DNA of 64,000 nt, from NCBI RefSeq assembly GCF_000717715.1, contig NZ_JOAI01000031.1, positions 55,892-119,891 on the forward strand. Direction: 5' to 3'. The DNA is from Streptomyces sp. NRRL B-24484 (GTDB lineage Bacteria; Actinomycetota; Actinomycetes; Streptomycetales; Streptomycetaceae). Shown piece by piece: positions 32,759-46,100 of the stretch. How positions within the stretch are numbered: the first letter of the stretch is position 1; every line of letters starts with the position of its first letter. The position numbers and the translations under genes are program-made. The notes beneath the pieces were generated by a model, which was not told the origin of the DNA, searched no databases, and saw only the letters and a program-made list of their open reading frames with translations.

Positions 32759-34171
32759 TCAGGCGGCGAGGCGCTCCGCGGCGGCGTCGAGGCGGGCCAG
32801 CACGCGGTCGCGGCCGAGCAGCTCCATCGACTCGAACAGCGGCAGGCCTACGGTGCGGCCGGTGACGGCCACCCGGATCGGGGCCTGGGCCTTGCCGAGC
32901 TTGAGGCCGTGCTCGGTGCCGACCTTCTCCAGGACGGTCTTGAGGTCCTCGGCCGTCCACGTCGCCGTGGCGAGCTCCGCCCGGACGTCGCGGAGCAGCT
33001 CCGCCGCACCCGCCTTCATCGCCTTCGCCCAGGACGCCTCGTCGGCGACCGGCTCGTCGAGGAAGAGGAAGTCCACCTGCGCGGTGATCTCCGACAGCAC
33101 CGCGATCCGGGTCTGCGCGAGCGGCGCGACCTTCTCGAACACGGCCGCGTCGAAGGCCTCCGGCTGCCACGGCGCGTGCGGGGCGGCCAGCCACGGCGCG
33201 CAGGCCGCGGTGAACTGCTCCGCGCTCAGCGCCCGGATGTAGTCGCCGTTGAAGGCCGTCAGCTTCTTGATGTCGAAGAACGCCGAGGAGCTGTTGACGT
33301 TCTCCACGTGGAAGAGCTGCTGCAGCTCCTCGAACGGCAGGATCTCGCGGTCGTCGCCCGGCGCCCAGCCCAGCAGCATCAGGTAGTTGACCATCGCCTC
33401 GGGCAGGAAGCCCTCGGCCAGGTAGTCCTCCAGCGCCACCTTGTCGCGGCGCTTGGAGAGCTTCTGCCGCTTCTCGTTGACGATGACCGGCAGGTGCGCC
33501 CAGACCGGCGGCTTCGTGCCGAGCGCCTCCCACAGCAGCTGCTGCTTGGGCGTGTTGGAGAGGTGCTCCTCGCCGCGGATCACCTGGGTGACGCCCTCGT
33601 CCAGGTCGTCCACCACGTTGGCCAGCAGGAAGACCGGGGTGCCGTCGCCGCGGGCGATGACGAAGTCCTCGATGGCGCTGTTCGGGAAGGCCGGCTCGCC
33701 GCGGATCAGGTCCACGACCACGGTCTCGCCCTCGTCCGGGGTGCGGAAGCGCATCGCCCGGCCGGCCTCCCAGTCGAGGCCGCGCTCGCGGCAGAAGCCG
33801 TCGTAGCCCAACTGCTGCGAGCCGGTGCGCTCCTGGACCTGCTCGCGGGTGCAGTCGCAGTAGTAGGCCTTGCCGGCGGCGTGCAGCTGCCCGGCTGCCT
33901 CGCGGTGCCGGTCGGCGTTGTGCGACTGGAAGTAGGGGCCCTCGAAGGCGGGGTCGGACTCGTTGATGCCGATCGCGGAGAGCGCGTTGACGATCCCGTC
34001 GATCCACTCGGGCTTGTTGCGCGCCGCATCGGTGTCTTCGATGCGCAGGACGAAGGTGCCGCCGGACTGTCGCGCCACAGCCCAGTTGTAGAGGGCGGAA
34101 CGAGCGCCGCCGACGTGGAACATGCCGGTCGGGGACGGTGCGAAACGGACGCGAACAGCGGGAGCAGACAT
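32759..34171 (-). CDS. gltX: Glutamyl-tRNA synthetase
   Basis: 470 residues from ATG 34171, charging tRNA with glutamate in the cytosol. The class I HIGH-like motif is in [18 protein letters not shown], and the KMSKS-like motif is KLSKRRD. The cysteines in YYCDCTREQ and YDGFCRERG resemble the zinc site of some GluRS. The frame continues to 34342 through a low-complexity stretch and is not used. It is divergent from valS and convergent on the tRNA-Thr gene. From memory, the main streptomycete GltX begins VRVRFCPSPTGNPHVG and is encoded elsewhere, so this one may be a second copy. Confidence 0.93.
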   Translation of the reverse strand: MSAPAVRVRFAPSPTGMFHVGGARSALYNWAVARQSGGTFVLRIEDTDAARNKPEWIDGIVNALSAIGINESDPAFEGPYFQSHNADRHREAAGQLHAAGKAYYCDCTREQVQERTGSQQLGYDGFCRERGLDWEAGRAMRFRTPDEGETVVVDLIRGEPAFPNSAIEDFVIARGDGTPVFLLANVVDDLDEGVTQVIRGEEHLSNTPKQQLLWEALGTKPPVWAHLPVIVNEKRQKLSKRRDKVALEDYLAEGFLPEAMVNYLMLLGWAPGDDREILPFEELQQLFHVENVNSSSAFFDIKKLTAFNGDYIRALSAEQFTAACAPWLAAPHAPWQPEAFDAAVFEKVAPLAQTRIAVLSEITAQVDFLFLDEPVADEASWAKAMKAGAAELLRDVRAELATATWTAEDLKTVLEKVGTEHGLKLGKAQAPIRVAVTGRTVGLPLFESMELLGRDRVLARLDAAAERLAA

Positions 34172-34374
34172 GCCGCACAGCCTACCGATCCCGGGCCCGC
34201 CCCCGCTCCGCCGGAAACGCCGCCCCGACCGCCGCCCCGACCGCCGCCCGACCGCTGTCCCGGCCACCGTCCCGCCGCCCCGACCACCGTCCGGGCCGCC
34301 GCCGCGAGGGCGCGCGCCCGCCGCCGCAGCGCGCCGCCGCACGGACGGCGTCCGGCCGCTCGCGGCCCGTCCAC

Positions 34375-34380
34375 TAGGAT
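34375..34380 (+). promoter_or_regulatory. -10 box TAGGAT for leaderless valS mRNA
   Basis: TAGGAT ends 6 nt before the GTG at 34387. No T-box-like leader fits in the space, so valS is not under T-box control. Confidence 0.45.
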
Positions 34381-34386
34381 GGCGGG

Positions 34387-37020
34387 GTGACCGATGACAC
34401 TCAGCAGGCCCCCGACCGCGGGCCGATCAGCCACCCCGAACTGCCGACCGCCTACGCCCCGGCCGAGGTAGAGGGCGTGCTGTACGAGCGCTGGGTGGAG
34501 CGGGGCTACTTCAGCGCCGACGCGAAGAGCGACAAGCCCACCTACACCATCGTCATCCCACCGCCGAACGTGACCGGTGCGCTGCACCTCGGCCACGCCT
34601 TCCAGCACACGCTGATGGACGCGCTGACCCGCCGCAAGCGGATGCTCGGCTTCGAGGCGCTGTGGCTGCCCGGCATGGACCACGCCGGCATCGCCACCCA
34701 GAACAAGGTCGAGCAGCAGCTCGCCGAGTCCGGCCTCTCCCGGCACGACCTGGGCCGCGAGGCCTTCGTCGAGAAGGTCTGGGAGTGGAAGGAGAACTAC
34801 GGCGGCAGGATCCTCGGCCAGATGCGCCGCCTCGGCGACGGCGTCGACTGGTCGCGCGAGCGCTTCACCATGGACGAGGGCCTGTCGCAGGCCGTCCAGA
34901 CCATCTTCAAGAAGCTCTTCGACGACGGCCTGATCTACCGCGCCGAGCGCATCATCAACTGGTGCCCGCGCTGCCTCACCGCGCTCTCCGACATCGAGGT
35001 CGAGCACGACGAGGTGCCGGGTGAGCTGGTCTCGATCCGCTACGGCGAGGGCGACGACTCGATCGTGGTCGCCACCACCCGCGCCGAGACGATGCTGGGC
35101 GACACCGCGGTCGCCGTCCACCCGGACGACGAGCGCTACAAGCACCTGGTCGGCCGCACCATCAAGCTGCCGCTGACGAACCGTGAGATCCCGGTCGTCG
35201 CCGACGAGCACGTCGACCCGGAGTTCGGCACCGGCGCCGTCAAGGTGACGCCGGCCCACGACCCGAACGACTTCGCCATCGGCCAGCGGCACGGCCTGGA
35301 GTCGCTGACCGTGATGGACGAGCGCGGTGTGATCACCGTGCACGGCCCGTTCCTCGGCCTGGACCGCTTCGAGGCCCGCTCCGCCGTGGTCGGCGCGCTG
35401 CGCTCCGAGGGCCGCATCGTCGGCGAGAAGCGCCCGTACATGCACGCCGTCGGCCACTGCTCGCGCTGCAAGACCGTGGTCGAGCCGCGCCTGTCGCTGC
35501 AGTGGTGGGTCAAGGTCGGCCCGCTCGCGCAGGCCGCCGGCGACGCCGTCCGCGACGGCCGGGTCCAGATCCACCCGAAGGAGCTGGAGAACCGCTACTT
35601 CAACTGGGTCGACAACATGCACGACTGGTGCATCTCGCGCCAGCTGTGGTGGGGCCACCGCATCCCGGTCTGGTACGGCCCCGACGGCGAGGTCGTCTGC
35701 GTGGGTCCGAACGAGCAGGCGCCCGCCGGCGAGGGCTGGACGCAGGACACCGACGTCCTGGACACCTGGTTCTCCTCCGGCCTGTGGCCGTTCTCCACGC
35801 TCGGCTGGCCGGAGAAGACCGCCGACCTCGAGAAGTTCTACCCGACCGACGTCCTGCTGACCGGTCACGACATCATCTTCTTCTGGGTCGCCCGGATGAT
35901 GATGTTCGGCCTCTACGCGATGGACGGCACCCCGCCGTTCCACACCATCGCGCTGACCGGCCTGGTCCGCGACGAGTTCGGCAAGAAGATGTCGAAGTCC
36001 TTCGGCAACGTCGTCGACCCGCTGGACTGGATGGACGCCTACGGCGCCGACGCCGTCCGCTTCACCCTGGCCCGCGGCGCCAACCCCGGTGCCGACGTGC
36101 CGATCGGCGAGAGCTGGGTCCAGGGCTCGCGCAACTTCTGCAACAAGATCTGGAACGCCACCCGCTTCGCCCTGATGAACGGCGCGACGGTCGAGGGCCC
36201 GCTGCCGGCACCGGAGGACCTGACGGCCGCCGACCGCTGGATCCTCTCCCGCCTCAACGCCGCCGTCGCCGAGGCCGACGCGCTGTACGACGACTACCAG
36301 TTCGCCAAGCTGTCGGACGCCCTCTTCCACTTCGCGTGGGACGAGGTGTTCGACTGGTACGTCGAGCTCTCCAAGACGACCCTGGCGGCCGGCGGCCCGC
36401 AGGCCGACGCCTCCCGCCGGGTGCTCGGCGAGGTCCTGGACGTCACGCTGCGCCTGCTGCACCCGATCGTCCCGTTCGTCACCGACGCCCTGTGGACGAC
36501 GCTCACCGGCGCCGAGTCGGTGGTCGTCGCCGAGTGGCCGAAGGACAGCGGCTACCGGGACGCCGCCGCCGAGGCCGAGATCGCCACGCTGCAGCAGGTG
36601 GTGACCGAGGTCCGCCGGTTCCGCTCCGACCAGGGCCTCAAGCCGGGCCAGCGCGTCCCGGCCCGGCTGGACCTGGCGGGCACCCCGCTGGTGGCGCACG
36701 AGGAGGCGATCCGCTCGCTGCTGCGGCTGACCGAGCCCGGTGACGAGTTCGCCGCCACCGCCTCGCTGCCGGTGGCCGGTGCCACCGTCGCGCTGGACCT
36801 GTCGGGTGCGATCGACGTGGCCGCCGAGCGCAAGCGCCTGCAGAAGGACCTCGCCGTCGCCGAGAAGGAGAAGGCGCAGACCACCGCCAAGCTCGGCAAC
36901 GAGGCCTTCCTCGCGAAGGCCCCGGACGAGGTGGTCGCCAAGATCCGCGGCCGCCAGGAGGCCGCCGAGGCCGACATCGCCCGGATCACCGCCCAGCTGG
37001 CCGGCCTGCCCCAGGCCTGA
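34387..37020 (+). CDS. valS: Valyl-tRNA synthetase
   Basis: 877 residues from GTG 34387, a normal length. HIGH region [15 protein letters not shown], the editing domain with [15 protein letters not shown] and [16 protein letters not shown], the KMSKS loop [10 protein letters not shown], and a C-terminal coiled coil ([19 protein letters not shown]). It charges tRNA-Val and removes mischarged threonine. It stands alone; the convergent ATPase gene ends 90 bp away beyond a hairpin. Confidence 0.97.
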   Translation: MTDDTQQAPDRGPISHPELPTAYAPAEVEGVLYERWVERGYFSADAKSDKPTYTIVIPPPNVTGALHLGHAFQHTLMDALTRRKRMLGFEALWLPGMDHAGIATQNKVEQQLAESGLSRHDLGREAFVEKVWEWKENYGGRILGQMRRLGDGVDWSRERFTMDEGLSQAVQTIFKKLFDDGLIYRAERIINWCPRCLTALSDIEVEHDEVPGELVSIRYGEGDDSIVVATTRAETMLGDTAVAVHPDDERYKHLVGRTIKLPLTNREIPVVADEHVDPEFGTGAVKVTPAHDPNDFAIGQRHGLESLTVMDERGVITVHGPFLGLDRFEARSAVVGALRSEGRIVGEKRPYMHAVGHCSRCKTVVEPRLSLQWWVKVGPLAQAAGDAVRDGRVQIHPKELENRYFNWVDNMHDWCISRQLWWGHRIPVWYGPDGEVVCVGPNEQAPAGEGWTQDTDVLDTWFSSGLWPFSTLGWPEKTADLEKFYPTDVLLTGHDIIFFWVARMMMFGLYAMDGTPPFHTIALTGLVRDEFGKKMSKSFGNVVDPLDWMDAYGADAVRFTLARGANPGADVPIGESWVQGSRNFCNKIWNATRFALMNGATVEGPLPAPEDLTAADRWILSRLNAAVAEADALYDDYQFAKLSDALFHFAWDEVFDWYVELSKTTLAAGGPQADASRRVLGEVLDVTLRLLHPIVPFVTDALWTTLTGAESVVVAEWPKDSGYRDAAAEAEIATLQQVVTEVRRFRSDQGLKPGQRVPARLDLAGTPLVAHEEAIRSLLRLTEPGDEFAATASLPVAGATVALDLSGAIDVAAERKRLQKDLAVAEKEKAQTTAKLGNEAFLAKAPDEVVAKIRGRQEAAEADIARITAQLAGLPQA

Positions 37021-37046
37021 CCTGCAGGTCCGGGAACGGACGACGG

Positions 37047-37076
37047 AGGGCCGCCCCGCGCGACGGGTGCGGCCCT
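37047..37076. terminator. Terminator between valS and the ATPase gene
   Basis: AGGGCCGC (37047-37054) pairs with GCGGCCCT (37069-37076), with extra C-G pairs in the loop. Placed between convergent stops. Confidence 0.65.
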
Positions 37077-37109
37077 TCGCATGCCCGGCCGGTCGGGCCC
37101 CTCGGCCCC

Positions 37110-39826
<2,717 letters not shown>

Positions 39827-39830
<4 letters not shown>

Positions 39831-40801
39831 CGGCTCGCCTTCTTCTTCTTCCGCTTCTTGCCCTTCCCGTGCTCCGCCTCGTACGGGTCGGCCTCGGCGC
39901 CGGGCGGGGCCGCGGCCTCCAGGTCGCGCCGGACGAGGCGCAGCTGCTTGCGGGCCTCGGCGTCGACCGACGGGTACTGCGGGTCGATCCCGGCCAGGGT
40001 GTGCACCAGGACGGCGGCGGCGCAGATCCGCGCGAACCACTTGCGGTCGGCGGGTACCACGTACCAGGGCGCCCACTCGGTGCTGGTCGCGGAGAGCATC
40101 TCGGAGAAGGCGAGCTGGTAGTCGTCCCAGAAGCGGCGCTCGCGGACGTCGGCCGCGGAGAACTTCCAGTTCTTCTCCGGCAGGTCGATCCGCTTGAGGA
40201 AGCGGATCCGCTGCTCCTCCCGGGAGAGGTTGAGGAAGATCTTGACCACCTTGAAGCCGTTGTCGGTGAGGTGGCGCTCCCAGTGGTTGATGTCGCGGTA
40301 GCGGTGCTTCCAGACGTCCGGTCCGCGGGCGGCCTCGGGCAGCCGCTGCCGTTCCAGGTTCTCCGGGTGGACCCGGACGACGAGGACCTCCTCGTAGTGC
40401 GAGCGGTTGAAGATGCCGATCTCGCCGCGGCCGGGCAGCCGGAGGTTGTAGCGCCACAGGTAGTCGTGGTCGAGCTCCTCGGGCGAGGGGACCTTGAAGC
40501 TGCTGACCTTCACGCCCTGCGGGTTCACGCCGCTCATGACGTGGCGGATCGTGCCGTCCTTGCCGCCGGCGTCGAGGGCCTGGAGGCAGAGCAGCACGCC
40601 GTAGGTGTCCTGGGCGGCGAGCCGGTCCTGGTACTCGGCGAGCAGTTCGACGCCGGTGCTGAGCAGTTCGGCGCCGTCCCGCTTCTTCAGGTGGGCCCGG
40701 TAGCGGGGGTCGAAGTCGCGGGCGAGGTCGACGTCCGACCCGGGCTCCACCCGGAGCGGCGCGATGAAGCGCGCGATGGTCTCGGCTCGGTCGTCCGCCA
40801 T
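39827..40801 (-). CDS. ppk2: Polyphosphate kinase 2 family protein
   Basis: 324 residues from ATG 40801. Walker A is LQALDAGGKDGTI, then HVMSGVNPQGVKVSSFKVP, lid region DHDYLWRYNLRLPGRGEIGIFNRSHYEEVL and KIFLNLSREEQRIRFLKRI, all typical of the PPK2 subfamily TIGR03709. These enzymes move phosphate between polyphosphate and nucleoside mono- or diphosphates. The C-terminus is a Lys/Arg run (GKGKKRKKKKASR) that could bind polyphosphate or the membrane. It is the first gene of a two-gene operon with the P-type ATPase. Confidence 0.9.
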
Positions 40802-40936
40802 GCCGGGCCCCTTCCGCCGGGCCGCCTCGGGCGGAGGCGGGAGTCACCTGCCACGCTCCGCCCGAGGTCCGGTGGCGGCAAACGGAGTACGGCCGTTCGG
40901 GCCGGGAGCAGACGGGAGCTGTCGGGAGCCGTCGGG

Positions 40937-42433
40937 TCAGGCGGGGCCGGTGCCGGGGGTGTTCCGGGCGGCGCGGGCCAGCAGCAGGGCGGCGGTCAGG
41001 CCGCCGGCGAGGACGGCGGCGGCGCCGACCAGCTGGGCGGTACGGGCGGCCCCGGTGAAGGCGTCCAGGACGGCGGCCCGGTCGGCCCCGTCGTGCGCGG
41101 CGGCGAGGGCGGCGGGCACGGAGGCCGCGGCGGGCAGGACGGCCGTCAGCCGGGCGTTCATCACGGCGCCGAGCGCGGCCACGCCGAGGCTGCTGCCGAG
41201 CTCGGCCATCGCGCCGTCGACGCCGGCCCCGGCACCCGCCCGGTCAGGCGGGATGGCACCCACCACGGCCTCGACGATGGCCGGGTTGGCGACCGCGCAG
41301 CCGGTGCCCATCAGCACCAGCCCGGCGAGCAGCGGCCCGTAGCCGTCGGCGGCGAACGCGGCGACGGAGAAGCCGGTGGCGAGCACCGCCATGCCGAGGG
41401 CGATGGAGCGGGGCGTGCCGAGCCGGGCGATCAGCCGGGCGGTGAGGCCGGTGAAGTTGAGCGCGACGACGGTGAGCGCGAACGGCGCCATCCGCAGGCC
41501 GGCCTCCAGCGGCGGGTAGCCGCGGACGAACTGCAGTTGCTGGGTGAGCAGGAAGAGCACCCCGGCACTGCCGAAGGTGATCAGCACGACGCCGGTGACC
41601 GCGCCGGTGAACCTCCGGTCGCGGAAGAACTCCGGGTCGAGCATCGGGTGGGCCGTCCGCCGTTCCCAGCGGGCGAAGGCGGCGAGCAGCAGCAGGCCGG
41701 CCGGGGCGGGCAGCAGCACGTGGGCGGAGGCCCAGCCGTGTTCGGGCCCGGAGACGACGGCGTAGACCACGGCGGTCGTGCCGGCCGTGGAGAGCAGGGC
41801 GCCGAGCAGGTCCGGCGGGCCTCCGCCGGGGGCGCGGGACTCGGGGACGAGCGCCCGGGTGACGGCCAGGCCGAACAGCACCACCGGGACGTTGACCAGG
41901 AAGAGCGCGCCCCAGGCGAAGTGCGCCAGCAGCAGTCCGCCGACCGGCGGGCCGGCGGCGAAACCGAGCGCGCTGACGGCGCTCCAGGCGGCGATCGCCC
42001 GGGTGCGCTCCTCGGCGTCGAAGAGCTGCATCACCACGGCGAGCGTGCTGGTCGTCAGCAGGGCGCCGCCCACACCCATGCCGGCCCGGGCGGCGATCAG
42101 CTGCCCGGTGGTGGTGGAGAGCCCGGCGGCGAGCGAGCCGAGGCCGAAGAGGACGAGCCCGGTGAGCAGCAGACGCCGCCGGCCGTACCGGTCGGCGGCG
42201 GCACCGGCGACGAGCACCAGCCCGGCCTGGACGAGCGAGTAGGCGTTGACGATCCACTGGATGCCGGCGGTGTCCGCGCCGAGCTCCCGGGTGAGGGTGG
42301 GGACGGCCACGTTCAGCACGGTGTTGTCGAGCACCACGACGAGCTGGGCGAGGCAGATCACCGCGAGGGCCGGCCACCGGCCGGGCAGCCGGGCCTCGCG
42401 GTGAGACTCCACCGGTGCGGTGGCGGCGGTCAC
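40937..42433 (-). CDS. DHA2 (14-TM) MFS exporter, probable siderophore exporter
   Basis: 498 residues from GTG 42433, which overlaps the desD stop (GTGA). Fourteen hydrophobic helices. Motif A is GAAADRYGRRRLLLTG, the family start is LAVICLAQLVVVLDNTVLNVAVPTL, and motif C is GFAAGPPVGGLL. It belongs to the EmrB/QacA group. As the last gene of the desABCD operon, it most likely exports the finished siderophore; it could also give drug resistance. The open frame reaching 43498 is a shadow of desD. Confidence 0.88.
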   Translation of the reverse strand: MTAATAPVESHREARLPGRWPALAVICLAQLVVVLDNTVLNVAVPTLTRELGADTAGIQWIVNAYSLVQAGLVLVAGAAADRYGRRRLLLTGLVLFGLGSLAAGLSTTTGQLIAARAGMGVGGALLTTSTLAVVMQLFDAEERTRAIAAWSAVSALGFAAGPPVGGLLLAHFAWGALFLVNVPVVLFGLAVTRALVPESRAPGGGPPDLLGALLSTAGTTAVVYAVVSGPEHGWASAHVLLPAPAGLLLLAAFARWERRTAHPMLDPEFFRDRRFTGAVTGVVLITFGSAGVLFLLTQQLQFVRGYPPLEAGLRMAPFALTVVALNFTGLTARLIARLGTPRSIALGMAVLATGFSVAAFAADGYGPLLAGLVLMGTGCAVANPAIVEAVVGAIPPDRAGAGAGVDGAMAELGSSLGVAALGAVMNARLTAVLPAAASVPAALAAAHDGADRAAVLDAFTGAARTAQLVGAAAVLAGGLTAALLLARAARNTPGTGPA

Positions 42434-44217
42434 CGGGCCGCGGGGGCGAAGCGGGCGATCGGGTTCACCAGCGTGCCTACCAGCTGCACGGCGGCGGACG
42501 GGTCGGCCAGGTCGACCATCTGCCGGTTGTTGCGCAGCTGCAGCCGGTTGAGGCAGGACAGCGCGAACTCGGGCGCGAACGGGTCGTACTGGTCGAAGCG
42601 GTCGGCGAGGTGCGGCACCGAGTCGCGGTAGTCGGCGACGCACTCGGCGACCGTCCGCCAGAAGCCGTCCTCGTCGAGCGCGCCGTCCTCGGCGAGGGTC
42701 GCGGCGAGGTAGCGGAAGAAGCAGTCGAAGACGTCGGTGAAGATCGACAGCAGCTTCATGTCCTCGGGCACCGCGGCGCGGACGCGCTGGACGGCGGGCG
42801 GCAGCACCGCGTTCTCGTCCATGACGACGATCTCCTCGGCGATGTCCTTGAAGACCGCCCGCTGCACGGTGCCGCCGTCCAGCACGAGGATCGTGTTCTC
42901 GCCGTGCGGCATGAACGCCAGGTCGTAGGCGTAGAAGCTGTGCAGCAGCGGGGTCAGGTAGGCGTCCAGGTAACGCCGCAGCCACACCTCGGGGGCGAGG
43001 CCGGACTGCCCGATCAGGGCGGCGGCCAGCGAGCGGCCCGCCCGGTCGGTGTGCAGCAGGGCGGCCATCGTCATCAGCCGCTCGTCGGGGGCGAGCGAGG
43101 GCACGGGGCTCTCCCGCCAGAGCGCGGCGAGCATCTTGCGGTACGGCGAGTACCGGTCGGTGGCGGCCTCGTACTGGCGGTGCCGGTAGCCGATCGCGGC
43201 GTGCTCGCGGATGATCGTCAGGCCGGTGCCGCGCAGCACCTCGTCGTCGGCGATCAGCTTGGCCAGCCAGTCGTTGATGGCCGGGGTGGCCTCCATGTAG
43301 GCGGCCGAGAGGCCGCGCATGAAGCCCATGTTGAGCACCGAGACGGCCGTCTTGACGTAGTGCCGGGACGGGGAGCTGGTGTTGAAGAAGGTGCGGATGG
43401 ACTGCTGGGCGAGGTACTCGTCGTCGCCCTCGCCGAGGCAGACCAGCCGCTGCCGGGCGACCTCGCCGGCGAAGGTCACCGACAGCTTGTTCCACCACTG
43501 CCAGGGGTGCACCGGCAGCAGGTGGTAGTCGGAGAGCGAGAGCCCGCGGGCGGCCATCGCGGCGGCGAACCGGGCCAGGGTGGCCGGGTCGAGCTCCTGG
43601 CGGACCAGCGTGTCGTAGTCGGTGTCCGCGCAGGAGGTGAAGACCGAGTGGTCGCGGTGCGCGGCGAGCCAGACCAGCTTCACGGGGGAGGCGGCCTCCG
43701 GGGCGTACCGGTGGTACTCGTGCACGCCGAAGCCGATCCGGCCGTTGTTGGCGACGAAGCCGGGGTGGCCCTCGGTCATGCCGGTCTCGACGGTCTGGAA
43801 GTCGGCCTTGGCGAGTTCGTCGGCGCCGAGGGCGGGCCGGGACAGCTTGTAGGCGGTGCCGGCCAGGGTGGAGGAGATCTCCTCCAGGTAGACCGGCAGC
43901 ACTTCGTCGGTCAGGCCCAGCGTGCCGCGCAGCTCGATGCAGAAGTCCAGTGCGTCGAGCGGGAGTTCCTGCTCGCCGCGGTGCCGGGTGACGGACCCGT
44001 CCGGGATCTGCCAGTGGTCGAGGGCGCGCAGCCGGGCGGCGAAGCGGTACTCCACCGCGCCGTCGTCGCTGCGGACGGCGTACCGGCCGTCGGGCAGCCG
44101 CTCGGGGACGAGCAGCCGCTCGTGCGAGAACTCGGCGAGCGCCTTGCGGACGAGCTGCCGGTTGGCCCGGGCCCAGGCGTCCGGCGTCAGGTGGGCGACG
44201 GCTTCGGCGGGCATCAT
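42430..44217 (-). CDS. desD: DesD-like NIS siderophore synthetase (IucA/IucC family)
   Basis: 595 residues from ATG 44217 (a second ATG follows directly). The ATP-binding and FhuF-like domains carry LLPVHPWQWWNKL, the RTFFNTSSPSRHYVKTAVS loop with its Ser-x-Arg and Lys, and MPHGENTILVLDGG. In S. coelicolor DesD joins N-hydroxy-N-succinyl- (or acetyl-) cadaverine units into desferrioxamine E or B, spending ATP. It overlaps both neighbours by 4 nt, so it is translated with the acyltransferase gene before it. Confidence 0.93.
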   Translation of the reverse strand: MMPAEAVAHLTPDAWARANRQLVRKALAEFSHERLLVPERLPDGRYAVRSDDGAVEYRFAARLRALDHWQIPDGSVTRHRGEQELPLDALDFCIELRGTLGLTDEVLPVYLEEISSTLAGTAYKLSRPALGADELAKADFQTVETGMTEGHPGFVANNGRIGFGVHEYHRYAPEAASPVKLVWLAAHRDHSVFTSCADTDYDTLVRQELDPATLARFAAAMAARGLSLSDYHLLPVHPWQWWNKLSVTFAGEVARQRLVCLGEGDDEYLAQQSIRTFFNTSSPSRHYVKTAVSVLNMGFMRGLSAAYMEATPAINDWLAKLIADDEVLRGTGLTIIREHAAIGYRHRQYEAATDRYSPYRKMLAALWRESPVPSLAPDERLMTMAALLHTDRAGRSLAAALIGQSGLAPEVWLRRYLDAYLTPLLHSFYAYDLAFMPHGENTILVLDGGTVQRAVFKDIAEEIVVMDENAVLPPAVQRVRAAVPEDMKLLSIFTDVFDCFFRYLAATLAEDGALDEDGFWRTVAECVADYRDSVPHLADRFDQYDPFAPEFALSCLNRLQLRNNRQMVDLADPSAAVQLVGTLVNPIARFAPAAR

Positions 44218-44780
44218 GCGGCGGCTCCTGCGAGGGCGTGCTGGAACTGGGCGCGGGTGCAGACGCTGAGCAGGGCGTCCTTCTCCGGCTTGGCGATCGG
44301 GCCGATCACCTCGAAGCCGACGGCGGCGTTCAGGGCGTGGACGGCGGTGTTGCGGACGTCCGGCTCGACGACGACGCGGCGGACGGCCGGGTCGTCGAAG
44401 AGGAAGGCCATCACGGTGGTGATGACGGCCCGGGTGAAGCCGTGCACCGGGGTGTCGGCGGGCGCGCACAGGAAGTGCATGCCGACGTCGCCGGGTTCGG
44501 CGTCGTGGAGGCCGACGAGTTCGAGCCGGGCCGGGTCGTAGCGTTCGGCCAGGAAGGCCGGCACGCCGTCGACCATGCCGAGGAAGGCGTCGTGGTGCGG
44601 GTGCTCGGTGATCCGCCGGTACTCGGTGCGGACGTCGTCCTCGGTGGCGTCCTGCATCATCCAGAACGCGGCCTTGGGGCGGGTGACCCAGGCGTGCAGC
44701 AGCGCGGCGTCGGCGTCCGGGTCGAGCGGACGGATCGAGAACTCGCCGAGGCGGGCGTCGGTGCGGGTGAAGAGCGTCAT
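44214..44780 (-). CDS. desC: DesC-like hydroxycadaverine acyltransferase (GNAT)
   Basis: 188 residues from ATG 44780, overlapping the monooxygenase stop as ATGA. GNAT fold of the IucB/AlcB type: [14 protein letters not shown], then [25 protein letters not shown], and the CoA region [23 protein letters not shown]. It acylates N-hydroxycadaverine with succinyl-, acetyl- or other acyl-CoA. Its choice of acyl donor decides which desferrioxamine is made. The window has a clear paralogue at 54921. Confidence 0.9.
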   Translation of the reverse strand: MTLFTRTDARLGEFSIRPLDPDADAALLHAWVTRPKAAFWMMQDATEDDVRTEYRRITEHPHHDAFLGMVDGVPAFLAERYDPARLELVGLHDAEPGDVGMHFLCAPADTPVHGFTRAVITTVMAFLFDDPAVRRVVVEPDVRNTAVHALNAAVGFEVIGPIAKPEKDALLSVCTRAQFQHALAGAAA

Positions 44781-46069
44781 ACGGGGGCGCCCTCCGGCGC
44801 GCCGAACTCCTGGAAGGCGATGGTCTTCTCGATCGGGTAGACCTCGCGGCCGGTCAGCTCGCGCACGATCCACGAGTTGCGGTACGGGCCCATGCCGAGG
44901 TCGGGGGAGGTGATGCTGTGGGTGTGGGTGCCGGCGTTCTGCAGGAAGATCCCGCGCCCGGTGGTGTCGATGCTGTAGTTGCGGGCGACGTCGAAGCGGC
45001 CGCGGCCGTCCCAGCGGATCCGGTCGTGCACCGGCTCCAGGAAGGCCGGCGGGGTGTACGCGTAGCCGGTGGCCAGCACCAGGCCCTCGGTGGTCAGCGA
45101 GAAGTCCCGCTGCTGCTCGGCGTGGTGCAGCCCGAGGGTGTAGGTGCCCAGCGTCTCGTCGTACGAGGCGCTGCGCAGTGCGGAGTTGGTGAGCAGCCTG
45201 GTCGGGACGGGGCCCTTGACGCTCTTCTGGTAGAGCAGGTCGTAGATGCCGTTGATCAGGTCGGCGTCGATGCCCTTGAAGAGGCCCTTCTGCTCGGACT
45301 CCAGGCGGTAGCGCGTCTCCTCCGGCAGGGCGTGGAAGTAGTCCACGTACTCGGGGGAGGTCATCTCCAGGGTGAGCTTGGTGTACTCCAGCGGGAAGAA
45401 CCGCGGCGAGCGGGTCACCCAGTCGAGCCGGTAGCCGTGCACGTCCGTCTCGGCGAGCAGGTCGTAGTAGATCTCGGCGGCGCTCTGGCCGCTGCCCACG
45501 ACGGTGATGCTGCGCTTCCTCTGCAGCGCCTGCTTGGCGTCCAGGTAGCCGGAGTTGTGCACCAGGTCGCCGCCGAGCCCGCGGCAGGGCCCGGGCAGGA
45601 AGGGCGGGGTGCCGGTGCCGAGCACCAGGTGCCGGGCGCGGTGCCGCACCGTCCCGCCGGCGGTCCCGGAGACGACGGTGTACAGGCCGTCGGCCTCGTC
45701 GTACTCGATCCGGGTCACGGTGTGCCCGAAGCGGACGCTGCGCAGCTTGGCGGCGGCCCAGCGGCAGTAGTCGTCGTACTCGCTGCGCACCGGGTAGAAC
45801 ATCTCGCGGATGTAGAACGGGTACAGCCGGCCCCGCTCCTTCAGGTAGTTGAGGAAGGAGTACGGCGAGGTCGGGTCGGCGAGCGTCACCAGGTCGGCCA
45901 TGAACGGCGTCTGCAGGGTGGCGAAGTCGAGCAGCATCCCGGGGTGCCAGTCGAAGTCCGACTTGCTCTCCAGGAACACGCCGTCGAGGCCGTCGATCGG
46001 CTCGGTGAGGCAGGCGAGGCCCAGGTTGTAGGGACCCAGCCCGATCGCGACGAAGTCGTGGGTGGACAT
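44777..46069 (-). CDS. desB: DesB-like cadaverine/lysine N6-hydroxylase
   Basis: 430 residues from ATG 46069. FAD-binding site GLGPYNLG (10-17), NADPH-binding site [10 protein letters not shown], and the ATGY motif ([11 protein letters not shown]) of N-hydroxylating flavin monooxygenases. The substrate entrance [19 protein letters not shown] is diagnostic of lysine/ornithine hydroxylases. It oxidises the amine made by DesA. It follows desA by about 30 nt in the same operon. Confidence 0.94.
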   Translation of the reverse strand: MSTHDFVAIGLGPYNLGLACLTEPIDGLDGVFLESKSDFDWHPGMLLDFATLQTPFMADLVTLADPTSPYSFLNYLKERGRLYPFYIREMFYPVRSEYDDYCRWAAAKLRSVRFGHTVTRIEYDEADGLYTVVSGTAGGTVRHRARHLVLGTGTPPFLPGPCRGLGGDLVHNSGYLDAKQALQRKRSITVVGSGQSAAEIYYDLLAETDVHGYRLDWVTRSPRFFPLEYTKLTLEMTSPEYVDYFHALPEETRYRLESEQKGLFKGIDADLINGIYDLLYQKSVKGPVPTRLLTNSALRSASYDETLGTYTLGLHHAEQQRDFSLTTEGLVLATGYAYTPPAFLEPVHDRIRWDGRGRFDVARNYSIDTTGRGIFLQNAGTHTHSITSPDLGMGPYRNSWIVRELTGREVYPIEKTIAFQEFGAPEGAPV

Positions 46070-46100
46070 GCTTCTCCCGTGGTGCGGAGGGGGGCGGGGA

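Noticed and set aside
32546..32760. tRNA-Thr as an attachment site for an integrated element
   Set aside because: No integrase, no direct repeat of the tRNA 3' end and only housekeeping genes on both sides.
34172..34386. T-box riboswitch upstream of valS
   Set aside because: The 215-bp spacer is low-complexity CCGCC repeats, with no T-box sequence and a -10 box right at the start codon.
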